From Pseudomonas veronii (GTDB taxonomy: Bacteria; Pseudomonadota; Gammaproteobacteria; Pseudomonadales; Pseudomonadaceae): DNA of 64,000 nt. Position numbers and translations under genes: made by a program. The stretch's first letter is position 1; the number at the start of each line of letters is the position of its first letter. This document shows positions 34,117 through 41,889 of this stretch, one piece after another. The stretch lies in assembly GCF_001439695.1 (NCBI RefSeq), contig NZ_JYLL01000012.1, positions 110,938 through 174,937 on the forward strand. The letters run 5' to 3'. The notes under the pieces are model-generated. The model was not told the DNA's origin, did no database searches, and saw only the letters and a list, made by a program, of their open reading frames with translations.

Positions 34117-35463
34117 TCACAGGTTGTACTGTTTGCGTTTGCGGTACAGCGTCGACGCGTCGATGCCCAGGGTGCGGGCCGCCTGATCCAGGGTGTCGCT
34201 GGTGGCAAGTACCGCGCCGATATGCGCTTTTTCCAGCTCGTCCAGGCTCAACGCTGCACCGATACGGGGGGCATTGTTGGTCGGCTGTTCGGCCATCCCG
34301 AGGTGGCTGATTTCGACTTTTTCCTGCGGGCAGATAATGCTCGCGCGCTCCACCACGTTGCGCAGCTCGCGGATATTGCCCGGCCAGCGGTAGTTGAGCA
34401 GCGCTTCGCGTGCCTCATCGCTGAAGCCCCGCGCCGGGCGGGCGTATTCCTTGACGAAGCGGGCGAGGAAGCGGTCGGCCAAGGCCAGGATGTCTTCGCT
34501 GCGTTCGCGCAACGGCGGCAGGTGCAAGGTGATGACGTTGAGGCGGTACAGCAAGTCTTCGCGGAAGCGGCCGTCGCGCACCATGTCTTCGAGATTCAGG
34601 TTGGTGGCCGCGAGGATGCGTACATCGGCGCGCCGGGTGACCGGGTCGCCCACGCGCTCGTATTCCTTGTCCTGGATAAAACGCAGCAACTTGGGTTGCA
34701 GAGTGAGGGGAAAGTCGCCGATCTCGTCGAGAAACAGCGTGCCGCCATCCGCCTGGTTGACCCGGCCCAAGGTGCTTTCGCTGGCGCCGGTAAAGGCTCC
34801 GCGGCTATGGCCGAACAGTTCGCTTTCCATCAGCTCCGCCGTCAGCGACGGGCAGTTGATGGTGACGCAGGATTTCTTCGAGCGCTTGCTCCAGCCATGA
34901 ATGGCCCGCGCCAGCTCGCCTTTACCGGTGCCGGACTCGCCGAGGATGAGGATGTTGGCGTCAGTCCCGGCCACTTGGCGCGCAGTTTCCAGCACCGCCA
35001 TCATCGCCGGGCTGTGGGAGTCGAGACCGTCTTTCGGTTGGCGCACTTCGCCTTCCAGTGCTTCCAGGCGCGCGGAGAGCTGGCGCACTTCCAGCTGTTT
35101 GGCGGTGGCCAAACGCAGTTGGTCGGGGCTGCACGGTTTGACCAGATAATCAGCCGCGCCGGCCTGGATGGCATCCACCGCGGTGTCGACGGCGGAATGC
35201 GCGGTCACAATCACCACGCGCATCCACGGCGCCTGGATACGCATCTGCGCCAACACATCCAGGCCGTTGTCCTCGCCCAGGCGCAGGTCGAGGAAGCACA
35301 GGTCGAACACCTGGCGTTGCATCAAGGCATCGGCCTGGGCGGCGCTGTTGGCGGTGGCTACGGTGTAGCCCTCATCTTCCAGGCAATAACGGAAGGTACG
35401 AAGGATCGCGGATTCGTCGTCCACCAAAAGAATGCGGCCTTGAAGTTCCTTGGCTGATTCCAT
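34117..35463 (-). CDS. algB: Response regulator AlgB, NtrC-type sigma-54 activator
   Basis: A 448-aa enhancer-binding protein. The receiver domain has Asp59 as phosphoacceptor (FLDLRL). The AAA+ domain (about 145-375) has Walker A GESGTGKG, the sigma-54-contacting GAFTGA loop intact and Walker B-like TLFLDEIGDF. A Fis-type helix-turn-helix closes the protein (AARTLGIDASTLYRKRK). It activates alginate genes in P. aeruginosa. It heads algB-kinB and diverges from a sigma-54 promoter 320 bases away. Confidence 0.96.
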   Translation of the reverse strand: MESAKELQGRILLVDDESAILRTFRYCLEDEGYTVATANSAAQADALMQRQVFDLCFLDLRLGEDNGLDVLAQMRIQAPWMRVVIVTAHSAVDTAVDAIQAGAADYLVKPCSPDQLRLATAKQLEVRQLSARLEALEGEVRQPKDGLDSHSPAMMAVLETARQVAGTDANILILGESGTGKGELARAIHGWSKRSKKSCVTINCPSLTAELMESELFGHSRGAFTGASESTLGRVNQADGGTLFLDEIGDFPLTLQPKLLRFIQDKEYERVGDPVTRRADVRILAATNLNLEDMVRDGRFREDLLYRLNVITLHLPPLRERSEDILALADRFLARFVKEYARPARGFSDEAREALLNYRWPGNIRELRNVVERASIICPQEKVEISHLGMAEQPTNNAPRIGAALSLDELEKAHIGAVLATSDTLDQAARTLGIDASTLYRKRKQYNL

Positions 35464-35672
35464 CTGTCCCGCGCTCCTTAATATGAATGATGGTGTTTAG
35501 TCCCGGAATAATCGGGCAAGTTGCATGGTTCATTCTGATCGATAAAACGCAACGTCGTGCAGCTATCTGCCTGCATTCCTACAAAGCCTGCGCCCAATGG
35601 CGTTTTCATGCCTTCTTGCCACTTCGGCAACGCTCGATGGGTTTTCTATCCGTCGATCCGACCGCTGGCGAT

Positions 35673-35687
35673 CGTGCATTTCGCACG
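35673..35687. promoter_or_regulatory. Candidate enhancer-binding dyad
   Basis: CGTGC-ATTTC-GCACG is a perfect 5-bp inverted repeat whose centre is about 103 bases upstream of the sigma-54 -24 element, a normal distance for an NtrC-type activator site. A second CGTGC half-site is at 35704-35708. Which regulator binds is inference; AlgB is encoded next door. Confidence 0.4.
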
Positions 35688-35741
35688 GCGCCCAGGCGGC
35701 CATCGTGCAGGATGCTGGGCTTTGCTCCGGTCGCATATATC

Positions 35742-35754
35742 TAACTTATTGATT
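35742..35754 (-). promoter_or_regulatory. IHF consensus site
   Basis: Read on the minus strand the 13 bases are AATCAATAAGTTA, an exact match to the IHF consensus WATCAANNNNTTR. It sits between the upstream dyad and the sigma-54 promoter, where DNA bending would bring a bound activator to the polymerase. Confidence 0.65.
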
Positions 35755-35781
35755 TAGTTGAATATTATTTTGTAAAAAAAC

Positions 35782-35797
35782 TGGCATGCGCTCTGCA
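35782..35797 (+). promoter_or_regulatory. Sigma-54 (RpoN) promoter
   Basis: TGGCATG-CGCT-CTGCA matches the -24/-12 consensus TGGCACG-N4-TTGCA. The essential GG (35783-35784) and GC (35795-35796) are exactly 10 bases apart. The start codon of the downstream gene is 43 bases beyond the -12. Confidence 0.8.
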
Positions 35798-35839
35798 ATA
35801 GCTCTCCTAACGAATAATCAAAATGCGGGAGAAAGCAGC

Positions 35840-36139
35840 ATGACTCGCCCAAGCCTCAGCTCACTGCATGTATCGCCACTGCGCTTGCAACAAGGCCTGT
35901 TCGCTAGCCTGGCCTTGATGGTCACGTTGATTGGCGGCCAGCAGCTGCAGCATTGGCAGCAGAGTCAGCAGCAAACCCCGCATTTCGAACGTCCGGCGAT
36001 GACCCAGACCCACTTTCGTTCCATTGATAGCCGTTCCGTTGGCAGCGTTTCTGCCGATGTAACCGTTCCCCAACTGCGGATGGTTGACCAGGCGTCTGCC
36101 CTGAATGAACTGCCATCCCAGGAACGTTGGGTGTTCTAG
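35840..36139 (+). CDS. Unknown small membrane-anchored protein under sigma-54 promoter
   Basis: A 99-aa protein I do not recognise. It has a single hydrophobic segment at about 17-35 (LQQGLFASLALMVTLIGG), then a Gln/Ser-rich region (QHWQQSQQQ) and a polar C-terminal half ending in SQERWVF. This looks like a signal-anchor protein facing the periplasm. The ATG at 35840 has GGGAGAAAG upstream. It is the first gene after the sigma-54 promoter, 79 bases upstream of a DUF1328 gene, and diverges from algB-kinB. GC-rich third positions support it being coding. No function can be assigned. Confidence 0.72.
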   Translation: MTRPSLSSLHVSPLRLQQGLFASLALMVTLIGGQQLQHWQQSQQQTPHFERPAMTQTHFRSIDSRSVGSVSADVTVPQLRMVDQASALNELPSQERWVF

Positions 36140-36218
36140 GCAATAAAAGGTCGCTTGAGTTGAGCGATTGCACGGCAGTACCGCTGTCACCCCCTATAAA
36201 AGCGTAAGGAGAATCACC

Positions 36219-36383
36219 ATGTTGAGTTGGGCAATCACTTTTCTGATCATCGCCATTGTGGCTGCAGTCCTGGGCTTCGGTGGTATCGCGGGCACCGCCA
36301 CGGGTATCGCCAAGATCCTGTTTGTGGTCTTCCTGGTGATGTTCATCGCTTCGTTCTTCTTTGGTCGTCGTGGCCGAGGCTGA
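36219..36383 (+). CDS. DUF1328 small membrane protein
   Basis: A 54-aa protein with two hydrophobic helices and a glycine-rich turn (LGFGGIAGTATGIAK), the hallmark of the DUF1328/YtjA family, ending in a basic FGRRGRG. The family is often induced by stress but has no defined role. AAGGAGAATC lies upstream of the ATG at 36219. The Ivy-family gene begins two bases after its stop, so the pair is one operon, possibly with the 99-aa gene upstream. Confidence 0.9.
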   Translation: MLSWAITFLIIAIVAAVLGFGGIAGTATGIAKILFVVFLVMFIASFFFGRRGRG

Positions 36384-36385
36384 AT

Positions 36386-36853
36386 ATGACCCGTTTGTCC
36401 CTCAAAACCATGGCTGCCGTCCTGCTCCTGGGCGGCAGCGGCTTGGCGATGGCCGCTCACGACGGCCAGAGCCGCGCCAACGAATTGCTCGGCGCGGACC
36501 CGCAGTACCGTGAAACCTGGCAAAGCGTGGTGAAGAAAGAAGAGCGCCTGCCAGAATGGGTCATGAACCTGTCTGGCGCCGCCGAGCAAATGAATGCCGT
36601 CGAAGAAGGTGGCGACAAGTACTTGGTCGGGCCGCTCTGCGAAACCGCAGACACCTGCCGAAACAAGCGCCTGATCGTCGCCTTCAGTTACGACAAGGAA
36701 GATGCCTACGCCATGTTGGTGGAAGTCCCGGCCGGCCTGCCGGCGGACAAGTCCCCGACCCGGCACGCCGATTACCGGTTTATCGGTAAGCCGGACGCAG
36801 GCATGCAAAAACTGCTGATGGAGCAGCTTAAGAAAGATCCGAATTGGTACTAG
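36386..36853 (+). CDS. ivy: Ivy-family C-type lysozyme inhibitor
   Basis: A 155-aa periplasmic protein. The signal peptide ends near GLAMAAHDG. The mature domain matches the inhibitor of vertebrate lysozyme family, with a CETADTC disulfide loop at about 90-96 of the kind that blocks the lysozyme cleft, although the flanking residues differ from the E. coli CKPHDC loop. It lies immediately downstream of DUF1328, the same order as PA5482-PA5481, and is followed by a hairpin terminator. Confidence 0.88.
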   Translation: MTRLSLKTMAAVLLLGGSGLAMAAHDGQSRANELLGADPQYRETWQSVVKKEERLPEWVMNLSGAAEQMNAVEEGGDKYLVGPLCETADTCRNKRLIVAFSYDKEDAYAMLVEVPAGLPADKSPTRHADYRFIGKPDAGMQKLLMEQLKKDPNWY

Positions 36854-36895
36854 GTTCCGTCTGATGCATTTGTCGTCTACGGGACTGGCGTCCAT

Positions 36896-36921
36896 AGAAA
36901 GAAGCCTGTGCGCTTCTTTCT
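36896..36921 (+). terminator. Hairpin terminator of the DUF1328-ivy unit
   Basis: AGAAAGAAG (36896-36904) pairs perfectly with CTTCTTTCT (36913-36921), followed by GTTT. It lies 43 bases after the ivy stop. The T run is short, so strength is uncertain. Confidence 0.6.
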
Positions 36922-37366
36922 GTTTGCATCGCTCGCCAAGGGTGATGCATGACCAGGGGGCCGGGTTGCTCTGATCCTTCGCGATCGGCGCGACCTACGG
37001 GGACAGGGAGTGCCTGCGCAAGGGCCGGGTCAGGTGAAAAGCTGCGCCGCAAGTCCACCCGCTTTCGAGCTTGCTGGATTTGCGGCGCGCTTATGACGTT
37101 CATCCCCGCTTCTTATGCCGCTCATAGCCGAGAGTCTTCTTTTCGCCCGAGCCCAATCATTACTGGGTATGTCGGGGCGACCATCTATCGAGAAAATTTT
37201 GCCTGCGCTATAGGACATTTCAGACAACAGGCCCCTGAATACACAGGCATTTTCGCGAATGCCCTGAGGTCTCCTGAATCTCTGAGCGAGCCTGATTTGA
37301 CCGGTTCACGGCATATTCACCGGGCAACATGTCGCATTTGAACTGACCGTTCGGACAGTTATTCTT
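36922..37366. other. Non-coding stretch between ivy and gltP
   Basis: About 445 bases in which the open frames on either strand have codon usage unlike the neighbours and no ribosome-binding sites. Composition is more AT-rich than nearby genes. I see no clear promoter or RNA structure. Confidence 0.5.
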
Positions 37367-37393
37367 AAAAAAAGCCATGCCGATTCGGCATGG
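37367..37393 (-). terminator. Reverse-strand rho-independent terminator
   Basis: CCATGCCG (37375-37382) pairs with CGGCATGG (37386-37393), and on the minus strand the stem is followed by a run of seven T (37367-37373). There is no T run on the plus strand, so it serves a leftward transcript starting between here and gltP. Confidence 0.75.
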
Positions 37394-37410
37394 GGTAGGC
37401 GTTTACGGCA

Positions 37411-37515
37411 TTAGACGTCGCCCCCTTGCATGGGAATAGTTGCGCCTTTTTTCGCCTGCCAGTAAGCCATTTCGGCCATGCGGCGATGACTTTCTACGGA
37501 GGCAGATGCACACAC
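37411..37515 (-). CDS. Possible small protein (34 aa) ahead of a terminator
   Basis: A GTG at 37515 has GGAAG seven bases upstream and opens a 34-codon frame that includes SHRRMAEMAYWQAKKGAT and ends MQGGDV. The stop is 17 bases before the reverse-strand terminator stem. An ATG at 37479 gives a 22-codon version. The amphipathic MAEMAYWQAKK segment looks like the start of DUF2934-type small proteins but is too short to call. Codon usage is less GC-biased than neighbours. The terminator is firm; the coding status is not, and the transcript could be a non-coding RNA. Confidence 0.4.
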   Translation of the reverse strand: MCASASVESHRRMAEMAYWQAKKGATIPMQGGDV

Positions 37516-37581
37516 TTTTTCGCTTCCGAGCGTTGCAGCTGGCGCATTTGCCTTAAGTTCACTTGAAGTAAGGGTAATGAC

Positions 37582-38913
37582 ATGAAGAAGGCAAAGCTAA
37601 GCCTCGCCTGGCAGATCCTCATCGGTTTGGTGCTGGGTATCGCAATCGGTGCCGTGCTCAACCATTTCAGTGCTGAAAAGGCCTGGTGGATCAGCAATGT
37701 GCTGCAGCCAGCGGGCGATATCTTTATCCGCCTGATCAAGATGATCGTGATCCCGATTGTGATTTCTTCGCTGATCGTCGGCATTGCCGGTGTCGGTGAC
37801 GCGAAAAAGCTCGGGCGCATCGGTGTCAAAACCATCCTTTACTTCGAAATCGTCACCACCATCGCCATCGTGGTCGGCCTGTTGCTGGCCAACCTGTTCC
37901 ACCCCGGTACGGGCATCGACATGAGTACCCTGGGTACCGTGGACATCTCCAAGTACCAGGCGACCGCAGCGGAAGTGCAGCATGAGCATGCGTTCGTCCA
38001 GACCATCCTCAACCTGATCCCGTCGAACATCTTTGCCGCCGTCGCGCGTGGCGAGATGCTGCCGATCATCTTCTTCTCCGTGCTGTTCGGCCTGGGCCTG
38101 TCGAGCCTCAAGCCTGAGCTGCGCGAACCGTTGGTGACGATGTTCCAGGGCGTGTCCGAGAGCATGTTCAAAGTCACCCACATGATCATGAAGTACGCGC
38201 CTATCGGTGTGTTCGCGCTGATCGCGGTGACCGTCGCCAACTTCGGCTTCGCTTCCCTGCTGCCATTGGCCAAGCTGGTGATCCTGGTTTACGTCGCCAT
38301 CCTGTTCTTCGCCTTTGTGGTCCTGGGCCTGATCGCACGCCTGTTCGGCTTCTCGGTGATCAAGCTGATGCGTATCTTCAAGGATGAGCTGGTGCTGGCC
38401 TACTCCACCGCCAGTTCGGAAACCGTGCTGCCGCGTGTGATCGAGAAGATGGAAGCCTACGGCGCGCCGAAGGCCATCTGCAGCTTCGTGGTGCCGACCG
38501 GTTATTCGTTCAACCTCGATGGTTCGACCCTGTACCAGAGCATCGCGGCGATCTTTATCGCGCAGCTGTATGGCATTGATTTGTCGGTCGGCCAGCAACT
38601 GATGCTGGTGTTGACGCTGATGGTCACCTCCAAGGGCATCGCCGGTGTGCCGGGTGTGTCCTTCGTAGTGTTGCTGGCGACGCTGGGCAGCGTGGGCATT
38701 CCGTTGGAAGGCCTGGCGTTCATTGCCGGCGTCGACCGAATCATGGACATGGCGCGTACCGCGCTCAACGTGATCGGCAACGCCCTGGCGGTACTGGTTA
38801 TCTCCCGTTGGGAAGGCATGTACGACGATGCCAAGGGCGAGCGCTACTGGAACTCCCTGCCGCACTGGCGCACCAAGCAAGTGCTGCCGGTCGGCGAGAC
38901 CAGCCGCGGCTGA
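37582..38913 (+). CDS. gltP: Glutamate/aspartate:proton symporter (DAACS family)
   Basis: A 443-aa inner-membrane symporter with eight helices and two hairpin loops. Signature segments are the serine-rich YSTASSETVLPRV (HP1), GYSFNLDGSTLYQ (TM7) and SKGIAGVPG (HP2) followed by DRIMDMARTALNV (TM8), which holds the amino-acid-binding Asp and Arg. Proton-coupled glutamate/aspartate uptake is the expected role. GGGTAATGAC precedes the ATG. A strong terminator follows. Confidence 0.93.
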   Translation: MKKAKLSLAWQILIGLVLGIAIGAVLNHFSAEKAWWISNVLQPAGDIFIRLIKMIVIPIVISSLIVGIAGVGDAKKLGRIGVKTILYFEIVTTIAIVVGLLLANLFHPGTGIDMSTLGTVDISKYQATAAEVQHEHAFVQTILNLIPSNIFAAVARGEMLPIIFFSVLFGLGLSSLKPELREPLVTMFQGVSESMFKVTHMIMKYAPIGVFALIAVTVANFGFASLLPLAKLVILVYVAILFFAFVVLGLIARLFGFSVIKLMRIFKDELVLAYSTASSETVLPRVIEKMEAYGAPKAICSFVVPTGYSFNLDGSTLYQSIAAIFIAQLYGIDLSVGQQLMLVLTLMVTSKGIAGVPGVSFVVLLATLGSVGIPLEGLAFIAGVDRIMDMARTALNVIGNALAVLVISRWEGMYDDAKGERYWNSLPHWRTKQVLPVGETSRG

Positions 38914-38930
38914 GGCCAGCCTGATGCGAA

Positions 38931-38955
38931 CAAACCCCGGGAAATCCGGGGTTTG
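38931..38955 (+). terminator. Rho-independent terminator of gltP
   Basis: CAAACCCCGG pairs perfectly with CCGGGGTTTG across a GAAAT loop. It lies 17 bases after the gltP stop. Confidence 0.8.
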
Positions 38956-39008
38956 TCGTTTCTGCCAGCCCCGCTATCATTCGCCCCATCTTTCGGGGGA
39001 TTCAACTG

Positions 39009-40238
39009 ATGCTCAATGGCCTGTGGCTTGGCTTCTTTGTCGTGGCAATGGTGTCAGCACTGGCGCAATGGCTGGTGGGCGGTAACGCCGGGATTTTTGC
39101 GGCGATGGTGGAAAGCATTTTCGCCATGGCCAAATTGTCGGTGGAGGTCATGGTGTTGCTGTTTGGCACCCTGACGTTATGGCTGGGGTTTTTGCGCATC
39201 GCCGAAAAAGCCGGGATCGTCAATTGGTTGGCCAAGGCCCTGGGCCCCCTGTTCCGCCGGCTGATGCCGGAAGTGCCGGCCGGCCACCCGGCCATCGGCC
39301 TGATCACCCTCAACTTCGCCGCCAACGGCCTGGGCCTGGACAACGCCGCCACGCCCATCGGCCTGAAAGCCATGAAGGCGTTGCAGGAACTCAACCCGAT
39401 CCCCAATACCGCGAGTAACGCGCAGATTCTGTTCCTGGTGCTCAACGCGTCCTCGCTGACGCTGTTGCCGGTGACCATCTTCATGTACCGCGCCCAGCAA
39501 GGCGCGGCCGACCCGACGCTGGTGTTCCTGCCGATCCTGCTGGCCACCAGCGCGTCGACCCTGACGGGCCTGCTCTCGGTGGCGGTGATGCAGCGCCTGC
39601 GGCTGTGGGACCCGGTGGTGCTGGCCTATTTGATCCCGGGCGCACTGCTGCTGGGCGGCTTCATGGCATTGCTGGCGACCTTGTCCGCCACGGCGCTGGC
39701 CGGGCTGTCGTCGATCCTCGGCAACCTGACGCTGTTTGGTCTGATCATGCTGTTCCTGCTGGTCGGCGCGTTGCGCAAGGTGAAGGTGTACGAGGCGTTT
39801 GTCGAAGGGGCCAAAGAAGGCTTCGACGTCGCCAAGAACCTGCTGCCATACCTGGTGGCGATGCTTTGCGCGGTGGGCGTGTTGCGTGCGTCCGGCGCGC
39901 TGGACTTTGGCCTGGAAGGCATTCGTCATGTGGTGGCCTGGACCGGCCTGGACACGCGCTTCGTCGACGCGCTGCCGACCGCGATGGTCAAGCCGTTCTC
40001 CGGCAGTGCCGCACGGGCGATGTTGATCGAGACCATGCAGACCCAGGGCGTCGACAGCTTCCCGGCGTTGGTGGCGGCGACGGTTCAGGGCAGTACCGAG
40101 ACCACCTTCTATGTGTTGGCGGTGTATTTCGGCTCGGTGGGCATTCAGCGGGCAAGGCATGCGGTGGGTTGTGCATTGCTCGCGGAGTTTGCTGGTGTGG
40201 TGGCGGCGATTGCGGTGTGCTACTGGTTTTTCGGTTAA
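39009..40238 (+). CDS. Fused SpmA/SpmB-like nucleoside-recognition domain membrane protein
   Basis: A 409-aa integral membrane protein with about ten hydrophobic segments made of two related halves. Each half carries a nucleoside-recognition (Gate) domain: LITLNFAANGLGLDNAATP in the first and KPFSGSAARAMLIETM plus GSTETTFYVLAVYFG in the second. In Bacillus the halves are the separate spore maturation proteins SpmA and SpmB. In Pseudomonas the fused form (PA5478-like) has no defined substrate. GGGGGATTC lies upstream of the ATG. It lies between gltP and a REPIN. Confidence 0.85.
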   Translation: MLNGLWLGFFVVAMVSALAQWLVGGNAGIFAAMVESIFAMAKLSVEVMVLLFGTLTLWLGFLRIAEKAGIVNWLAKALGPLFRRLMPEVPAGHPAIGLITLNFAANGLGLDNAATPIGLKAMKALQELNPIPNTASNAQILFLVLNASSLTLLPVTIFMYRAQQGAADPTLVFLPILLATSASTLTGLLSVAVMQRLRLWDPVVLAYLIPGALLLGGFMALLATLSATALAGLSSILGNLTLFGLIMLFLLVGALRKVKVYEAFVEGAKEGFDVAKNLLPYLVAMLCAVGVLRASGALDFGLEGIRHVVAWTGLDTRFVDALPTAMVKPFSGSAARAMLIETMQTQGVDSFPALVAATVQGSTETTFYVLAVYFGSVGIQRARHAVGCALLAEFAGVVAAIAVCYWFFG

Positions 40239-40249
40239 GGCTTGGATAG

Positions 40250-40336
40250 CTATCGGGAGCAAGCTCCCTCCCACACTCAACCGTATTCATCCTGACGAAA
40301 CGCGGTCAACTGTGGGAGGGAGCTTGCTCCCGATGA
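40250..40336. repeat. REPIN (paired inverted REP sequences)
   Basis: CTATCGGGAGCAAGCTCCCTCCCACA and its mirror TGTGGGAGGGAGCTTGCTCCCGAT face each other across about 33 bases. Each arm folds on itself (GGGAGCAAGCTCCC). It lies between converging genes. Confidence 0.88.
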
Positions 40337-40341
40337 GGCCC

Positions 40342-40953
40342 TCAGCGTTTCGGCGCAGTGTTGCCCTGCGCCACCACCCAATCCACCACCTGCTTGTTCA
40401 ACTGATCCCCCGCCAGCCCAAACCCGGCCACCACCGCCGGCACTTTGTTGTCGCCGACCGGCTGGCGCACTTCAAACCGGCGGCTGGCAATGATCCGCTG
40501 ATCGCTGCCGCGCACCAGCCGCGCATCCAGGCGGATCACCACCTCCACCGCGTTGCCGCGGTATTCGCTCTGGAACGCCTGCAATTGCCCGCCCAACTCG
40601 TAGTCGGCCTGCAGGTTGGTCTCGTCGCTGCTCAGCAGTGTCACCCGGCCATCGCGCTGGAAGCCATCCATGAAGCGGTTACGCAGCAGCACCGGCGCCG
40701 GGTCGCTCCAGCGTGAGTTGGCGTAGCTGCTGATCAGATCACCCTGGGGCACCACGGCAATGCGCGAGCTGTCGAGGAACTCGCTGGTCTGCGGCTTGGT
40801 CACGCGCAGCGACCAGGCTACCGGCGCCGCTTGGGTGGTCGCCGGGGCCGAGGCCAGGCGATAGACGTCGGACGGGTTGGGGCTGGGCAGGATCGAGCAC
40901 GCGCTGACCAGCGCCAGGGCCACGGGGGCGATCAGTTGGTAAGCACGCTTCAT
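40342..40953 (-). CDS. ABC-type transport auxiliary lipoprotein of the MCE system
   Basis: A 203-aa lipoprotein with lipobox LVSAC (Cys about 19) and the ABC_trans_aux (PqiC-like) domain: VYRLASAP after the N-terminus and DSSRIAVVPQGDLISSYANSRWSDPAPVL in two adjacent pieces. Such lipoproteins link MCE-type lipid transporters to the outer membrane. The start overlaps the MCE gene stop by four bases. It is the last of four co-directional genes (permease, ATPase, MCE, lipoprotein). Confidence 0.88.
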   Translation of the reverse strand: MKRAYQLIAPVALALVSACSILPSPNPSDVYRLASAPATTQAAPVAWSLRVTKPQTSEFLDSSRIAVVPQGDLISSYANSRWSDPAPVLLRNRFMDGFQRDGRVTLLSSDETNLQADYELGGQLQAFQSEYRGNAVEVVIRLDARLVRGSDQRIIASRRFEVRQPVGDNKVPAVVAGFGLAGDQLNKQVVDWVVAQGNTAPKR

Positions 40954-41888
40954 GGCGTGAACTCCTTGTTCTTGTCGCTGCCCAGCAGGTAACCGCTGGG
41001 GTTGGCTTCCAGGCGGCGGGAGATGGCGCGCAGCGAACCGAGGGTTTCGCGCAGTTCGCGCACGGCCGGCGCCAGTTCGTTGAGGCCCTGCATGCCGCTG
41101 TTCACCGAGTCCTTGTTATCGGTCAGCAAGGTATTGATGGTCGCGGTGCTTTGCTCAAGGGATTTCATCGCCTGTTCGGCGCTGCCGAAGACCTGCTTGC
41201 CTTGATCGTTGAGCAGGCCGTTGGCATTGCGCATCAGCGCAGTGGTCTGCTCCAGGGCGGCACCGGCCTGCTTGCTGACCTGCATCAGTTGCTGCATCAC
41301 CACCTTGATATCACCGCGCTGCTCGGCAATCGCGCCGGTGGTTTGTTCCAGGTGGTCCAGGGTGTTGCTGATGCGCTCGACATTCTGCGCGGAGAACATT
41401 TCGTTGGCGTTGTGCAGCAGCAGGTTGATGCTGGTCATCAGGTCGTTGCTGTTGGTCAGCAACCGCGCGATTGGCGATGGCGAGGCAATGATCTCCGGCA
41501 GGTTGCCGTCCTTGCCCTTGAGTTTCGGGCTTTGCGGTGTGCCGCCGCTGAGCTGGATGATCGATGTGCCAGTGATGCCGGTCAGCGCCAGTTTGGCCTG
41601 GGTGTCTTCCTTGATCGGCGTCTGCCCGGAGAGGCGGATGCGCGCGAGCACGCGGCGCGGGTCTTTGGGGTCCAGGCGCAGGCTGATGACATCGCCCACC
41701 TTGATCCCGCTGTACTGCACCGAGCTGCCCTGGGACAGGCCGCTGACCGCCTCGTTGAAAATCACTTCGTAATCCTGGAACGCGGTGTCGACGCTGGACT
41801 TGGCCAGCCACAGGCCGAACAGCATCGCGCCGACCACCACAATCACGCTGAACAGACCGATCATCACATGATGGGCTCGGGTTTCCAT
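40950..41888 (-). CDS. MCE/MlaD family substrate-binding protein
   Basis: A 312-aa membrane-anchored periplasmic protein. One N-terminal helix (about 9-29) is followed by a single MCE domain (about 40-120, with VQYSGIKVGDV) and a long helical C-terminal region (about 160-290) rich in heptad-like Leu and Gln. MCE domains form hexameric rings with a lipid-conducting pore. The ATG at 41888 lies just upstream of the ATPase stop codon. Confidence 0.9.
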   Translation of the reverse strand: METRAHHVMIGLFSVIVVVGAMLFGLWLAKSSVDTAFQDYEVIFNEAVSGLSQGSSVQYSGIKVGDVISLRLDPKDPRRVLARIRLSGQTPIKEDTQAKLALTGITGTSIIQLSGGTPQSPKLKGKDGNLPEIIASPSPIARLLTNSNDLMTSINLLLHNANEMFSAQNVERISNTLDHLEQTTGAIAEQRGDIKVVMQQLMQVSKQAGAALEQTTALMRNANGLLNDQGKQVFGSAEQAMKSLEQSTATINTLLTDNKDSVNSGMQGLNELAPAVRELRETLGSLRAISRRLEANPSGYLLGSDKNKEFTP

Positions 41889-41889
41889 G

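Larger units (their letters stand above)
35464..35839. other. Control region between algB and the small-protein operon
   Basis: A 376-base gap without a credible gene. It contains an upstream inverted repeat, an IHF-consensus site and a sigma-54 promoter (each listed), all facing right. The 60 bases before the sigma-54 promoter are distinctly AT-rich. I see no strong sigma-70 promoter for algB. Confidence 0.7.

Noticed and set aside
36949..37341. A 130-codon plus-strand frame between ivy and gltP
   Set aside because: Mixed composition, no ribosome-binding site, no family likeness, and third-position bias absent.
40250..40336. Repeats considered as a CRISPR-like array
   Set aside because: Only two inverted arms, not direct repeats with regular spacers; this is a REPIN.
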